NCBI GenBank assembly: GCA_026004615.1
Contig: BPJM01000005.1
Coordinates: 126,477-190,476, forward strand
DNA from: Planctomycetota bacterium
GTDB taxonomy: Bacteria; Planctomycetota; J058; J103
Length of the DNA: 64,000 nucleotides
Reading direction: 5' to 3'
Shown: positions 43,198-52,406 of the stretch, in pieces
How positions within the stretch are numbered: position 1 is the first letter of the stretch
Layout of the letters: each line of letters starts with the position of its first letter
Translations under genes and position numbers: made by a program
Notes under the pieces: generated by a model
Told to the model about the DNA's origin: nothing
What the model saw: only the letters and a program-made list of their open reading frames with translations
Databases searched by the model: none

Positions 43198-44139
43198 TCA
43201 CGCCAGCAGCTGCACCGACAGCACCGCGAAGAACAGCACCAGATAGGCGCTGGCGGCGGCCCGGAACACCCTGGCGGCCGGCGGCACCGGCCGTAGCGCG
43301 TAGGCCAGTGCCGGGAGCACCACCACCGCCAGCAGCCCCAGCTGCCAGCCGAGCGCCGCGGCGCCGCGCCCGGGCACGCCGAGCACCGCCAGCACCGCCA
43401 GCGCCACTGCGAGCTGGCTCGCGGTGAGCAGCGCCGCGCCCGCCGGGCCGAAGATCTTGGAGTAGCTCTCGACCCCGGGCCGTTCCTCGGCGGGCGCGAA
43501 CGTCTTGCGCGCGAACTCGAACACGTTGAACAGCGCCCAGTTGACCGCCCCGAAGGCGAGCACCCGCCAGCCGAGCGCCCCGAGCCCGCGCCCGCTCGCC
43601 ACCGCGGCGACGCTGAGCCCGAGCAGCGCCGAGACGAAGGTGTGGGTGACGGCGTAGGTGGTGAGCCGCGGGCGCAGCCACCGCCCGATGAAGAATTCGT
43701 TGTACATGAGGTAGCTGTAGGCGACGGCGAGCGCGTGGGCGAGCACGAGCGCCCAGCCCAGTGCGGCGGCCAGCAGCAGCTCCAACCCCGTCAGCCCGTA
43801 GATCACCCGCTTGAGCTCGACGGGCGAGAGCAGCCCGCGCGCCAGCGGCCGCTCGGGGTGGACCGCCAGGTCGACCTCGTGGTCCTTGATCTCGTCGAAC
43901 AGCCGCAGGCGGAAGAAGAACGAGAGCGCCAGCACGAGCGCCACGCCGAACCGCCACCAGGCGGGTGCCGCGCCGTGGACCGCGACTGCGTACGCGCCGT
44001 TGCCGAGCACGAACAGCGCCGCCATCGGCACGTAGGCGGCCGGGGGGAAGCGCTCGCGGATCAGCGCGTGCCAGCGCCGTGCCGCCCCGCCCGGGCTGCC
44101 CGCAGGGACGCTCGCCGCTCTTGCCTCGCCGGCGCTCAT
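43198..44139 (-). CDS. UbiA-superfamily prenyltransferase-like membrane protein, divergent
   Basis: 313 residues, eight or nine membrane helices. The first Asp-rich motif is FDEIKDHEVD followed by HPERPLARGLL, equivalent to the NDxxDxxxD and RPxRPLxxG of UbiA enzymes. The second motif, usually DxxxD, is instead EFARKTFAPAEE with a later YSKIFG. This pattern recurs in a divergent UbiA branch as I recall it; its substrates are not known to me. Canonical members transfer polyprenyl groups to aromatic or lipid acceptors. ATG 44139 overlaps the AMP-ligase stop (ATGA). Confidence 0.8.
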   Translation of the reverse strand: MSAGEARAASVPAGSPGGAARRWHALIRERFPPAAYVPMAALFVLGNGAYAVAVHGAAPAWWRFGVALVLALSFFFRLRLFDEIKDHEVDLAVHPERPLARGLLSPVELKRVIYGLTGLELLLAAALGWALVLAHALAVAYSYLMYNEFFIGRWLRPRLTTYAVTHTFVSALLGLSVAAVASGRGLGALGWRVLAFGAVNWALFNVFEFARKTFAPAEERPGVESYSKIFGPAGAALLTASQLAVALAVLAVLGVPGRGAAALGWQLGLLAVVVLPALAYALRPVPPAARVFRAAASAYLVLFFAVLSVQLLA

Positions 44140-45902
44140 CCCGGAGGATCGGCAAGCAGGTCCGGCACCTGCCCGGCGAGCAACCGCTCGCGGAGCACGC
44201 GGTACTCGACCTTGCTGTGGTGGCGCGGGTCCATCGGGATCTCGTCGACCACGTAGAACGCATCGAGGGGGATCGCGTTCTTGGCGAACAACCTCCGGAT
44301 CTCCGCCAGTGCCTGCTCCGGGCTCGCCTGCGCGCGATCGAGCACGACCGCCACCGCCGTCCGCTCGCCGAGCCGTTCGTCCGGCATGCCGAGGAACGCT
44401 CCCTGCCTGACGAAGGGCAGCCGCTTGAGGATGACCTCGGCGCGCACGGGGAAGTAGTAGCGCCCGCCGCGCTCGATCGCGTTGTGCACCCGGCCCACCA
44501 CCCACAGATAGCCGCGCTCGTCCTGGCGCGCCAGGTCACCGGTGCGGTGCCAGATGCGTCCGTCCGCCTCCCGGATCTTGGTCTGCCGGAACGCCTCCTC
44601 GTTGTTGTAGTAGTCGCGGCAGACGTGGTCTCCGCTCACCACGAACTCGCCGACCTCGCCCCGCGGCACCTCCAGCTCCTCCCACGGCGTGCGGCCGAGA
44701 TCGATCGGGCCCCGCACGATGCGGAGGAACTTGTAGTCCAGGTCCTCGCTGATGTGACCGACGTTGACCCCCTCCTCGACCACCTCCGGATCGGGGTCGC
44801 CGGGCACCGCCAGCATCTCCTTCGCCTCGATGTGCGCCATCGGCTCGACCTCGGTCGATCCGTACAGCACCCAGATCTCGGCCCGGGGCGCGATGGCGGC
44901 GAAATCGCGGACGTTGTCCTTGCTGATCGGCGCCCCGCCGGTCACCACGCGCCGCAGACTCGCCAGCTGCACCCCGCGCTCCAGGCAGAACCGGCTCACC
45001 CCGTTGAGCATGGAGGGCGAGAGCGTGGTGCAGGTGATGGCGCCATGCCGGATCTGGTTGGCGAGCGCGATCGGGTCGCGCTCGGAGGGGCGCGCCAGGT
45101 CGACCGCCGGGATCACGGTGGTGACGCCGGCCGCCAGGTTGTTGAGGCTGAAGATCGGAAAGGCCGGCATGTCGATGTCATGGGGCCGGTAGGGGATCAC
45201 GCGATCCAGCGCCAGGTGCTGCGCCGACAGGAAGCGGTGGGTGCGGTTCGCCCCCTTGGGCTTGCCCGAGCTGCCGGTGGTGAAGGTGATCAGCGCGGTG
45301 TGTTCGGACTCGACCGGGCAGACCTCCACCCGCCCCTCGCCGGCCATCAACTCCTCCAGCCGGGCGTCGTAGCGGCCGCCCTCCGTCGGCCCCGCGATGA
45401 TCCGCAGCTCGAGCGACTCGAAGCCCGCTACCCCCTCGATCAGCTCGAACGCCCGGGCGAAGCTGATCATCGCCTTGGGGCGCACGCACTCGGCACTCGC
45501 CCCGAGGTGGCCGGCGCGCGCCCAGGAGTCGAGGAAGGTCGCGATGGCGCCCAGGGTCTGCACCGCGAACATGGCGGTGTACATGCCGAGGCCCATCGGC
45601 AGGAAGATGATGACGCGGTCGCCCTCGCGGACGCCGAGCGCGGCCAGCCCCCGCGCGGTCGCCATGATCAGGCGCTCGAACTGCCCGAAGGTGATCTCGC
45701 GGTGGGGCAGCGGTGTCTCGAGCCGGCCGTCCCACCGCCCGAGCTCCTGCTGCTCCACCCACCGCAGCGCCACCCGATCGGGGTGGTTGCGGACGTGTTC
45801 CTCCATGTAGCTGATCACATTGTTGCGCGCCGTCTTGCCGGGCAAAAACCCGATGTCGGTCTTGCGCCCGCGCGCCGCCGCCGCAGCCGTGCCCTCGCCC
45901 AT
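44136..45902 (-). CDS. Acyl-AMP ligase / AMP-dependent synthetase
   Basis: 588 residues, normal for the ANL superfamily. Motifs: the adenylate loop TTGSSGKPKGANRTH, VLYGSTEVEP, the hinge TGDLARQDERGYLWVVGR and the C-terminal lysine in MDPRHHSKVEYRVL. Adenylation of a fatty or other carboxylic acid is expected, with transfer to CoA, a carrier or another acceptor. The RHHSK end resembles OleC-type and fatty acyl-AMP ligases, but no oleA, oleB or oleD is near. It is the first gene of a four-gene operon with 4-nt overlaps. ATG 45902 has GAGGACA upstream. Confidence 0.92.
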   Translation of the reverse strand: MGEGTAAAAARGRKTDIGFLPGKTARNNVISYMEEHVRNHPDRVALRWVEQQELGRWDGRLETPLPHREITFGQFERLIMATARGLAALGVREGDRVIIFLPMGLGMYTAMFAVQTLGAIATFLDSWARAGHLGASAECVRPKAMISFARAFELIEGVAGFESLELRIIAGPTEGGRYDARLEELMAGEGRVEVCPVESEHTALITFTTGSSGKPKGANRTHRFLSAQHLALDRVIPYRPHDIDMPAFPIFSLNNLAAGVTTVIPAVDLARPSERDPIALANQIRHGAITCTTLSPSMLNGVSRFCLERGVQLASLRRVVTGGAPISKDNVRDFAAIAPRAEIWVLYGSTEVEPMAHIEAKEMLAVPGDPDPEVVEEGVNVGHISEDLDYKFLRIVRGPIDLGRTPWEELEVPRGEVGEFVVSGDHVCRDYYNNEEAFRQTKIREADGRIWHRTGDLARQDERGYLWVVGRVHNAIERGGRYYFPVRAEVILKRLPFVRQGAFLGMPDERLGERTAVAVVLDRAQASPEQALAEIRRLFAKNAIPLDAFYVVDEIPMDPRHHSKVEYRVLRERLLAGQVPDLLADPPG

Positions 45903-46067
45903 CGCCTTGTCCTCGTCCGCCGAGCCTCCGCGCCCCGATAGCCTACTGCCCTGCCGCCCGTTCCATCCACGGGGGCCGGGCCCCGCCGCCGCGACCGCCG
46001 CCCGCCCGGCCGCGTTCTTCCCGGCCCGCAGGGGCGGCGGGCGCTGGCCCGGAGCGCCGCCCCCTGC

Positions 46068-47819
46068 TCACGGGGGCAGGCGCAGCTCGCGGGCTGTGAG
46101 CGCGCCCAGGCACCCGAGCAGTGCCTCGGCGGAGAACGGCTTGGGCAGCAGGGCGTAACGGGTCGGATCCAGCTCGCGGCGGGCCAGCTCCTGCTCCAGG
46201 TGGCCCGAGCAGACGAGGACCCCGCCGCCGGGGTTGCGCGCCACGAACCGCGCGATGACCTCGCGCACCGGCGCGCCCGGCATGATCCCGTCGGTGCACA
46301 GCACGTCGAACCGCTCGCCGCTCTCGATGCGCTGCAGCGCCTCGTCGCCGTCGGCGGCGGTGACGACTTCGACCCCGGCCAGCTCCAGCACCTCGCGCAT
46401 GCCCTCGCGCAGCGCCGGTGCATCCTCGGCCAGCAGCACGCGCAGCACCCCGCCAGCGCCACCCTCGCCGCCGGCGCCGGTGGTGGCGGCGGCCTGGCGC
46501 GGCGGCGCGGGCTGGTCGGCGCGCGCCGCCGCGGCCACCTCCTCCGCCGCCGGCAGCCAGATCGTGAACCGGGTGCCGCGCCCGGGCGCGCTGTCGACCG
46601 CGATCGCCCCGCCGTGGGCGCGCACGGCAGCGTACACGATGCTGAGCCCGAGCCCGGTGCCCTGCTCGCCCTTGGTGGTGAAGAAGGGTTCGAAGATCCG
46701 CTGCCGGACCTCGTCGCTCATCCCGGGGCCGTCATCCGCGACCTCGATGCGCACCAGCGGCCCCTTGCCTGCCACCTCTCCCAGGTGCGAGGGCGGAAGC
46801 GCCTGGCGCGGCACGCTGTCCACCCGCAGCTCGATGGTGCCGCGGCTGCCCAGCGCGTCGCGGGCGTTGACGACCAGGTTGAGCAGGACCTGCTCCAGCG
46901 CCACGGGGTCGCATCGGACCGGGGGGGTCGGCTCGATGTAGGCGACGAGGGTCATGTCCTCGGGCAGGGTGCGCCGCATCGACTCCACCCAGGCCGCGAG
47001 GTGCGCGGAGATATCGAGCCGGCGGCGCTCGCGCAGCGGCCCGCGTCCCAGCGCCAGCAACCGCCGGGTGAGCGCCGTGGTGCGCTCGACCGCGCGCTCG
47101 ATCTCCTCCAGGCCGCGCGCGAGCTGGGCCGCCGGCTGCGGCCGGCGCAGCAGTTCGGCCCAGATGCGCACCACCTGTAAGGCGTTGTTCACGTCGTGCG
47201 CGATGCCGCCGGCGAGCTTGCCCAGTGCCTCCAGATTCCGCGCGGTCTGGATCGCCCGCTCCTGCTGCTCCAGGCGCCGCACCATGTGCTGGACCAGGAC
47301 CGCCGCCCCGCCCCCGACGATGGCGAACTCCGCCGCCGCACGCAGCGCCTGCCAGAAGCTCGGCCGCACCCCTGGCAGGGCGACCGGATGGAGCAGCCCC
47401 AGGGCCGCCGGCAGCCCCGCCAGCGCGACCCCGGCGCTGGTGGCGGCGAGCACCGCGAGCAGAGCGCGCGGCCCGATGAACAGCGCCGCCGCCATGACGG
47501 CCAGCGCACACGCGAGCACCGGCGCCGTGACGCAGCCGAAGATCGCCACCGCCTGCAGCCCCATGAGCGCGCACGCGATCACGAATGCCCAGGCCCGCTG
47601 CCGGTACGGCATCCGAGCGTGGCGGACCCAGAGCAGCGCGCCGTACGCCACGAACATGCCCCAGAACAAGGGCGAACGCAGGAGCGCGGGAGCGAACCAC
47701 CCGACCAGCACCAGCGCGAGCAGCGCGATCGGCACGCCGAGCAGCAGCACCCAGCCGAGCACCGCGAGCAGCGTGGCCTCGCGCCAGGCCTGCCCCTCCA
47801 GGTCTTCGCCCGGTGCCAT
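46068..47819 (-). CDS. Hybrid membrane histidine kinase with C-terminal receiver
   Basis: 583 residues. About six membrane helices (residues 15-190), then an NtrB-like kinase core: the phospho-acceptor His in GGIAHDVNNALQVV, N box NLVVNARDAL, VADDGPGM, FEPFFTTKGEQGTGLGLSIV. A receiver domain (about 470-580) follows with LLAEDAP, the Asp in LCTDGIMPG and LLPKPF. It senses through the membrane part and has no separate DNA-binding partner nearby. It ends 165 nt before the AMP-ligase gene on the same strand. A TATCAT box 7 nt before ATG 47819 suggests a leaderless transcript. Confidence 0.92.
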   Translation of the reverse strand: MAPGEDLEGQAWREATLLAVLGWVLLLGVPIALLALVLVGWFAPALLRSPLFWGMFVAYGALLWVRHARMPYRQRAWAFVIACALMGLQAVAIFGCVTAPVLACALAVMAAALFIGPRALLAVLAATSAGVALAGLPAALGLLHPVALPGVRPSFWQALRAAAEFAIVGGGAAVLVQHMVRRLEQQERAIQTARNLEALGKLAGGIAHDVNNALQVVRIWAELLRRPQPAAQLARGLEEIERAVERTTALTRRLLALGRGPLRERRRLDISAHLAAWVESMRRTLPEDMTLVAYIEPTPPVRCDPVALEQVLLNLVVNARDALGSRGTIELRVDSVPRQALPPSHLGEVAGKGPLVRIEVADDGPGMSDEVRQRIFEPFFTTKGEQGTGLGLSIVYAAVRAHGGAIAVDSAPGRGTRFTIWLPAAEEVAAAARADQPAPPRQAAATTGAGGEGGAGGVLRVLLAEDAPALREGMREVLELAGVEVVTAADGDEALQRIESGERFDVLCTDGIMPGAPVREVIARFVARNPGGGVLVCSGHLEQELARRELDPTRYALLPKPFSAEALLGCLGALTARELRLPP

Positions 47820-48149
47820 GCACTCGATGATAGCAGGCCGAGGCCGGCACGGGCACCATGCGTTGCGTTGGCGAATCGCGCAACCCTCTGGCTGCGGCGG
47901 GCCGGAGCGGGCAGGGGCCGGGCGGAGCGCGGTCGCGAACCCAGCCCCCGTCTCGGCCCGCGGGGCCGGCGAGGCCGCGCGGGCGCGGGCGGAGCGCCTC
48001 GCCGCCGGCACCGGCCCGCGGTCCCCAGGGCGTTCGCCGGCGGCTGGCCCCTGGTTTGCCCCAGGCGAGGCCGAGGGCAGCGCGGGTGTCCGGTCGCGGG
48101 TGGCCGTGGCCGAGGGCTGGCCGGTGGTGGGCGGCGAGGAGTTCGGACC
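47820..48149. other. Divergent intergenic region
   Basis: 330 nt between the hybrid kinase and the PrcB-like lipoprotein gene. TATCAT (minus strand, 47827-47832) is the only promoter-like element I see; no -35 partner is clear. The rest is G-rich without visible coding. Confidence 0.4.
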
Positions 48150-49436
48150 ATGGCGGCGAAGGGCACATGGCGGGGGGCGTGTCTGGTGGCGGCGGCCGCG
48201 ATCGCGCTCGCGGGCTGCGGCGAGGGGGGGGCGAACCGGGTCGCCGGCGGCAGCGCCGGCAGTGGCGGAGGGGCGGCGCCGGCGCTCGCGGAGCTGGACT
48301 TCGAGGTGATCGAACAGGGCGACGACTCCCGGTACCCGGGAGCGGACGAGCTGTTGCTGGAGGACCTCGGCTCCTGGGCCGCGTTCTGGGCGCAGCACGA
48401 TCCCAGCCGCCCGCCGCCGCGGATCGATCTGCGCGGCCGGGCGGTGCTGGCCTCGCTCATGGGCGCCATGCCGTCGGCCGGCTTCGGCCGCACCGTGGTG
48501 CGGGTCGAGCGCGAGCTCGCCACCGGCGATGTGCGGGCGCTGGTGCGCGACCAGGCACCTGCGTCCTGGGTGCCGGTGCCGCGCATCGTCACCGCGCCCT
48601 ATGCCGTCGCCGCCATCCAGACCGGCGGCCCGACCTCGGGCCGGCTGCACACCGAGCGCCAGGAGTCGCTGGCGTACGAGGAGTTGTTCTCCGGCCACGA
48701 CAACGCGGCGGGGCTCGCCGACCCGGGCTACGCCGGGGAGGTGATCGTGGCCCGCAGCCAGGCCGAGTACGACGCGCTGTGGCGGCGGATCGCGCCCAAC
48801 CGGCGGCCGCCCGCCCAGCCCGCCAACCTGGATTTCGCCCGGCAGCAGGTGGTGGCGGTGCTGGCCCCGCACCGCACCCAGTTCTACGGCGGGCTCGTGG
48901 TGCACCGGGTGCTCGCCGACCAGCACGGCGAGCTGCGGGTCTGCTACACGGTGGAGCCCTACCGCGGCGGCGCCGCGCCACCGCCCGGGCCGTTCGCGCC
49001 GTGGGCGATGGTGCGGACCAACGCCACGCCGGCGGGCATGCGGGCGCGCTTCGAGCAGCCGCGCGCGCTGCCGCGGCGCACCCTCGCCAGGGGGCACGGC
49101 ACGTATCACGGCCCGCGCATGCTCTCCGTGGCGCGCGATGACGCGAGCTACCGCGCCTGGCAGGGCGCGCTCGGCCAGCCGCTGCCGCCGGTGGACTTCG
49201 CGACCGAGCAGGTGGTCATCGCGTTTGCCGGCAACTCGCCCTTCGGCACCACCTACAGCTCGGTGGAGGTGAGCGCGCTCGAGCTGCTGGAGGACGGCGA
49301 GCTGGTGGTCGAGGTGAGCCTGGTGACGAATACCGCCGGCCCCAGCAGTGCCGATTCGCCGTATCACTACGCGGCCATGCCCCGCACCCACGGGCCCGTC
49401 ACCTTCCGGCTCGTGGACGCGACGCCGCGGCCCTGA
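48150..49436 (+). CDS. Lipoprotein with three PrcB-like repeats
   Basis: 428 residues. Lipoprotein signal (VAAAAIALAGC), a Gly/Ser linker, then three similar beta domains at about 65-165, 200-305 and 330-425. Each has the PrcB-type pattern: W or Y followed by xxxW/FW, PPxxDF or DL, a hydrophobic strand and Gly (SWAAFWAQHDPSRPPPRIDL; YDALWRRIAP with LDFARQQVV; YRAWQGALGQPLPPVDFATEQV). PrcB in Treponema belongs to a surface protease complex, but no partner protease is adjacent. GAGGAG precedes ATG 48150. The binding role is inferred. Confidence 0.75.
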   Translation: MAAKGTWRGACLVAAAAIALAGCGEGGANRVAGGSAGSGGGAAPALAELDFEVIEQGDDSRYPGADELLLEDLGSWAAFWAQHDPSRPPPRIDLRGRAVLASLMGAMPSAGFGRTVVRVERELATGDVRALVRDQAPASWVPVPRIVTAPYAVAAIQTGGPTSGRLHTERQESLAYEELFSGHDNAAGLADPGYAGEVIVARSQAEYDALWRRIAPNRRPPAQPANLDFARQQVVAVLAPHRTQFYGGLVVHRVLADQHGELRVCYTVEPYRGGAAPPPGPFAPWAMVRTNATPAGMRARFEQPRALPRRTLARGHGTYHGPRMLSVARDDASYRAWQGALGQPLPPVDFATEQVVIAFAGNSPFGTTYSSVEVSALELLEDGELVVEVSLVTNTAGPSSADSPYHYAAMPRTHGPVTFRLVDATPRP

Positions 49437-49484
49437 CCGGGGCCGTCTCGCCGGCCCGGCGCTCGCGGGGCGGGCGCTGGGGGC

Positions 49485-50195
49485 TCAGCCGGCGGCGAGC
49501 CAGTCGGCGATCCGGCGGGCGAGCTCGGCGGTGCGGGTCCAGGGAAGCCCGTGGCCGGCTCCGGGAACCTCCTCGATCTCGATGCGGGGGAGGATGCCGG
49601 CCAGCGGGCGCTGCTGCACCTGCCAGTCGGCGACGCGGTCGGCGCTGCCGCGCACCACCAGCATGCGGGCGGGCGGCTGCGCGAGCGCGGCCAGCGGCTC
49701 GCGCTGCTGCAGGAGCTTGTAGCGCACCGCGCCCCGCCACATCACCGGATCCGCCAGCCGGGCGCGCAGCGCGGCGGCGGTCTCGGCGGGCGGGGGCTCG
49801 GGTGCGAACACGGTCTCGATGAACGCAGGCGCCTTGGCCGCCACTCCCCGCACCAGCAGCCGGCCGAGCAGCGGCAGGCCGAGCGCCACCGGCACCAGCG
49901 GCGAGAGCGGGTTCTGCGCCACCAGATAGGGGTTCACGAGCACGATGGCGGCAGGGGGGCGCGCCGCCAGGCGCGCGTAGCGCAGCGCCAGGTAGCAGCC
50001 CCAGGAGTAGCCGAGCAGGCAGAGCTGTTCCGCCTCCAGCGCCAGCCGGTCCAGCTCGGCCACCAGCTCCTCCAGCGGCGCGCCCGCCGGCGGGCGGCTC
50101 GGCACCACCACCCGCGGTCCCTGCGCCCCGAGCCGTGCCGCCAGCGGCTCCAGGTCGGCGCCGGTGCCCGGGTTGCCGTGCAGCGCGATCACCAT
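49485..50195 (-). CDS. Alpha/beta hydrolase
   Basis: 236 residues. Catalytic landmarks: the oxyanion region IALHGNPGTGADLEPLA, the nucleophile Ser in LGYSWGCYLAL, the acid Asp in RGSADRVAD and the His in GAGHGLPWT. It hydrolyses an ester or related bond; the substrate is unknown. ATG 50195 lies three nucleotides after the overlapping stop of the formyltransferase gene; TTG 50201 would overlap that stop. The two genes are translationally coupled and probably serve one pathway. Confidence 0.87.
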   Translation of the reverse strand: MVIALHGNPGTGADLEPLAARLGAQGPRVVVPSRPPAGAPLEELVAELDRLALEAEQLCLLGYSWGCYLALRYARLAARPPAAIVLVNPYLVAQNPLSPLVPVALGLPLLGRLLVRGVAAKAPAFIETVFAPEPPPAETAAALRARLADPVMWRGAVRYKLLQQREPLAALAQPPARMLVVRGSADRVADWQVQQRPLAGILPRIEIEEVPGAGHGLPWTRTAELARRIADWLAAG

Positions 50196-50197
50196 CT

Positions 50198-50938
50198 TCA
50201 AAGCAGCATCCCCCTGTTGCGCATGCGGCGCACCGCCGCGAAGTCCGGGTTGCGCCGGTAGCGCACGCCCGGCGGGGCCACATTGGGCTCGCCGTCCAGC
50301 CGCCCCGCGGCCTCGATGCGCGCGAGCAGCCGCTCGAGCTCGGCGCGCTCGCGCCGCGCGCACCGGCGCAGGTACGCCAGGTAGTCGCGGTCGGTGCCGG
50401 GCGAGACCTCCACCCGCAGCAGCAGCTCGCCCGCATCCACCTGCTCGATCATGCGGTGAATGGTGAACCCCGCGGGCCGTCCTTCCGCCAGCGCCCACAG
50501 ATCGCACATGGTACCGCGCTGCTCGGGCAGCAGCCCGTGGTGGATGTTGATGCAGCCCAGCGCCGGGATGGCGAGCACCTGGGGTTCGTAGATGAAGCGC
50601 GTGCGCGCATTGACCACCAGGTCGATCCCCGCGCGGCGCAGCAGCGCGTGGGCCTCGGGGGAGTTGATGGTGGGCAGCCGCCACACCGGCTTGCCGGCGC
50701 GCGCATAGGCGGCGCGCCGCCGCCCCTCGCTGCGGCCGAGCAGATTGGCGAGCAGCGTCCAGCCCAGGCGCACGGCGCCCGCTGCCATCGCCTTGCAGGC
50801 GGTGAGCACCAGCGCCGGCGCGGCGTTGTCCAGCACCAGCAGGCCGGCGATCTGCGGGCAGCGGGCGAGTCCCACCACCAGGTCGTCGTAGTTGCCGGGC
50901 ACGAAGGTGACCCGGGAGGTGACCAGCAGCGCCCGCAT
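50198..50938 (-). CDS. Formyltransferase-family protein
   Basis: 246 residues. The formyl-transferase N-terminal fold is clear: VTFVPGNYDDLVVGL, INSPEAHALL, then GCINIHHGLLPEQRGT (the HxxLLPxxRG signature) and MIEQVDAGELLL with the catalytic Asp. It lacks the C-terminal domain of methionyl-tRNA formyltransferase and is closer in length to stand-alone sugar or lipid formyltransferases. Donor would be 10-formyl-tetrahydrofolate. The acceptor is unknown. ATG 50938 follows GCAGGGCG. Confidence 0.88.
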   Translation of the reverse strand: MRALLVTSRVTFVPGNYDDLVVGLARCPQIAGLLVLDNAAPALVLTACKAMAAGAVRLGWTLLANLLGRSEGRRRAAYARAGKPVWRLPTINSPEAHALLRRAGIDLVVNARTRFIYEPQVLAIPALGCINIHHGLLPEQRGTMCDLWALAEGRPAGFTIHRMIEQVDAGELLLRVEVSPGTDRDYLAYLRRCARRERAELERLLARIEAAGRLDGEPNVAPPGVRYRRNPDFAAVRRMRNRGMLL

Positions 50939-50987
50939 CGCGTTCGCCCTGCCGCCGCACGGGGCGGATCGCCCGCAGCTGGCTCCG

Positions 50988-51015
50988 ATCCTAACCGGGG
51001 TGCCGGGCGCGACAA
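50988..51015 (-). promoter_or_regulatory. Predicted promoter of the formyltransferase-hydrolase operon
   Basis: On the minus strand: TTGTCG, a 16-nt spacer, TAGGAT. The leader would be about 45 nt. Confidence 0.45.
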
Positions 51016-51065
51016 GAGCCGGGCGCCGGCCGCGCGCGTCGGCGCGGCGGGGCGGGCCGGCACGC

Positions 51066-51095
51066 TTGCAGCGCGCGGCGCGCGGCCGGTACGAT
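51066..51095 (+). promoter_or_regulatory. Predicted promoter of the reductase-DUF3419 operon
   Basis: TTGCAG at 51066-51071, an 18-nt spacer, TACGAT at 51090-51095. It is back to back with the formyltransferase promoter 50 nt away. Confidence 0.5.
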
Positions 51096-51152
51096 CCTGC
51101 GAGGCCGAATACCGGTCGCGGGCGCGAGGTTGGGTACGGGGGGCGGCGCAGC

Positions 51153-52406
51153 GTGGCCGACGCGGTTTTCCTCACCGGAGCGACCGGTTTCATCGGCGGC
51201 GAGCTGCTGCGCCAGCTGCTCGCGCGCGCGCGCCCGCCCCGCATCTACGCGCTGTGCCGGGCGCGCGACGAGGCCGACCTCTCCCGCCGGGGGCGCGAGG
51301 TGCTGTTCAAGCTCTATCGCGAGGACACCGAGCGCATGCGCCGGGCGGCCGCGCACGTGCGCTGGGTGCGCGGCGACCTGGCCGCCGAGGGCTTGGGGCT
51401 CGAGCCGGCGGTGCGGGAGGAGATCGAGGCGGAGGCGGAGCTCGTGCTGCATGCTGCTGCCTCGACCCAGTTCGACCTGTCGGCGGAGGACGCCCGGAGG
51501 ATCAACTACGACGGGGCGCGGCGGGTGCTGGAGCTGGCGCAGGCGGCAGGGCGCAGGGGCAGGCTGCGCCGCTTCGTGCACGTCTCGACGGCGTACGTCG
51601 CCGGCCGCCGCCGCGGCCGGGTCTACGAGCACGAGCTGCCCGGCCCGCGGGGGCCGTTCAACAACACCTACGAGATGACGAAGGCGGCGGCCGAGCGGCT
51701 GTTGCGCGCCCACATGGGCGAGGTGCCGATCACGGTCTGCCGCCCGTCGATCGTGGTCGGCGACAGCACCACCGGCCGCACCTACAACTTCAACGTGCTC
51801 TACTACCCCATCAAGCTCCAGTACCGCGGGCTCATGCCGTACGTACCGGGCCTCGCCACCACCACGCTCGACATCGTGCCCGTGGACTACGTCGCCGAGG
51901 CGGTGCTGGTGCTCGCCGGTCTGCCCGAGGCCGAGGGCGGTACCTATCACCTGACCGCGGCCGAGGACGCGATGCCGCTCGCCCAGTTCATCGAGCGCAC
52001 GCGCGCGCTGTTCAACCGCCGGCGGGCCGAGCTGGGTGAGCCGCCCCTGGAGCCGACCCGCATCGTCGGGCCCTGGCGCTGGCGCCTGATCAGGTGGTGG
52101 TTGCGCCGGCGGCTGCCGCGCCGGGCGCGGCAGCAGCTCGAGGCGTTCCAGCTGTACCTGCCCTATCTGCTGACCGACAAGGTGTTCGACAACACCGAGG
52201 CGCGCCGGCTGCTCGCCGGGCGCGTGGCCTACCCGCCGGTCAGCTCCTACCTCGACCGGGTGGCGGAGTACGCGGTCACCCGCGAGTGGGGCCGGCGCGT
52301 GTCCTGGGACCCGGCGCTGCTGGAGTCCGGGCTCTGGCACGGCGCGGCCGCCGAGCCGCTGCCCGAGCCCGGTGCGCCCGCGGCCAGCGAGGGGGCGGCC
52401 CGATGA
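51153..52406 (+). CDS. Extended SDR / thioester-reductase-like protein (NAD-binding 4)
   Basis: 417 residues. The cofactor loop is FLTGATGFIGGELLRQLL. HAAASTQFDL, VHVSTAYVAG and the catalytic YEMTK with the upstream Ser follow. VCRPSIVVGDSTTGRT is typical of male-sterility-type reductases that act on thioesters or fatty acyl groups. The C-terminal 140 residues are Arg-rich and helical. GTG 51153 has GGGGG upstream. It overlaps the DUF3419 gene by 4 nt (ATGA), so the two act together, probably on a lipid. Confidence 0.88.
   Translation: MADAVFLTGATGFIGGELLRQLLARARPPRIYALCRARDEADLSRRGREVLFKLYREDTERMRRAAAHVRWVRGDLAAEGLGLEPAVREEIEAEAELVLHAAASTQFDLSAEDARRINYDGARRVLELAQAAGRRGRLRRFVHVSTAYVAGRRRGRVYEHELPGPRGPFNNTYEMTKAAAERLLRAHMGEVPITVCRPSIVVGDSTTGRTYNFNVLYYPIKLQYRGLMPYVPGLATTTLDIVPVDYVAEAVLVLAGLPEAEGGTYHLTAAEDAMPLAQFIERTRALFNRRRAELGEPPLEPTRIVGPWRWRLIRWWLRRRLPRRARQQLEAFQLYLPYLLTDKVFDNTEARRLLAGRVAYPPVSSYLDRVAEYAVTREWGRRVSWDPALLESGLWHGAAAEPLPEPGAPAASEGAAR

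Noticed and set aside
44136..45902. OleC beta-lactone synthetase of a long-chain olefin pathway
   Set aside because: The C-terminal RHHSK motif is similar, but OleA, OleB and OleD are not present and the neighbours differ. I kept a general acyl-AMP ligase call.
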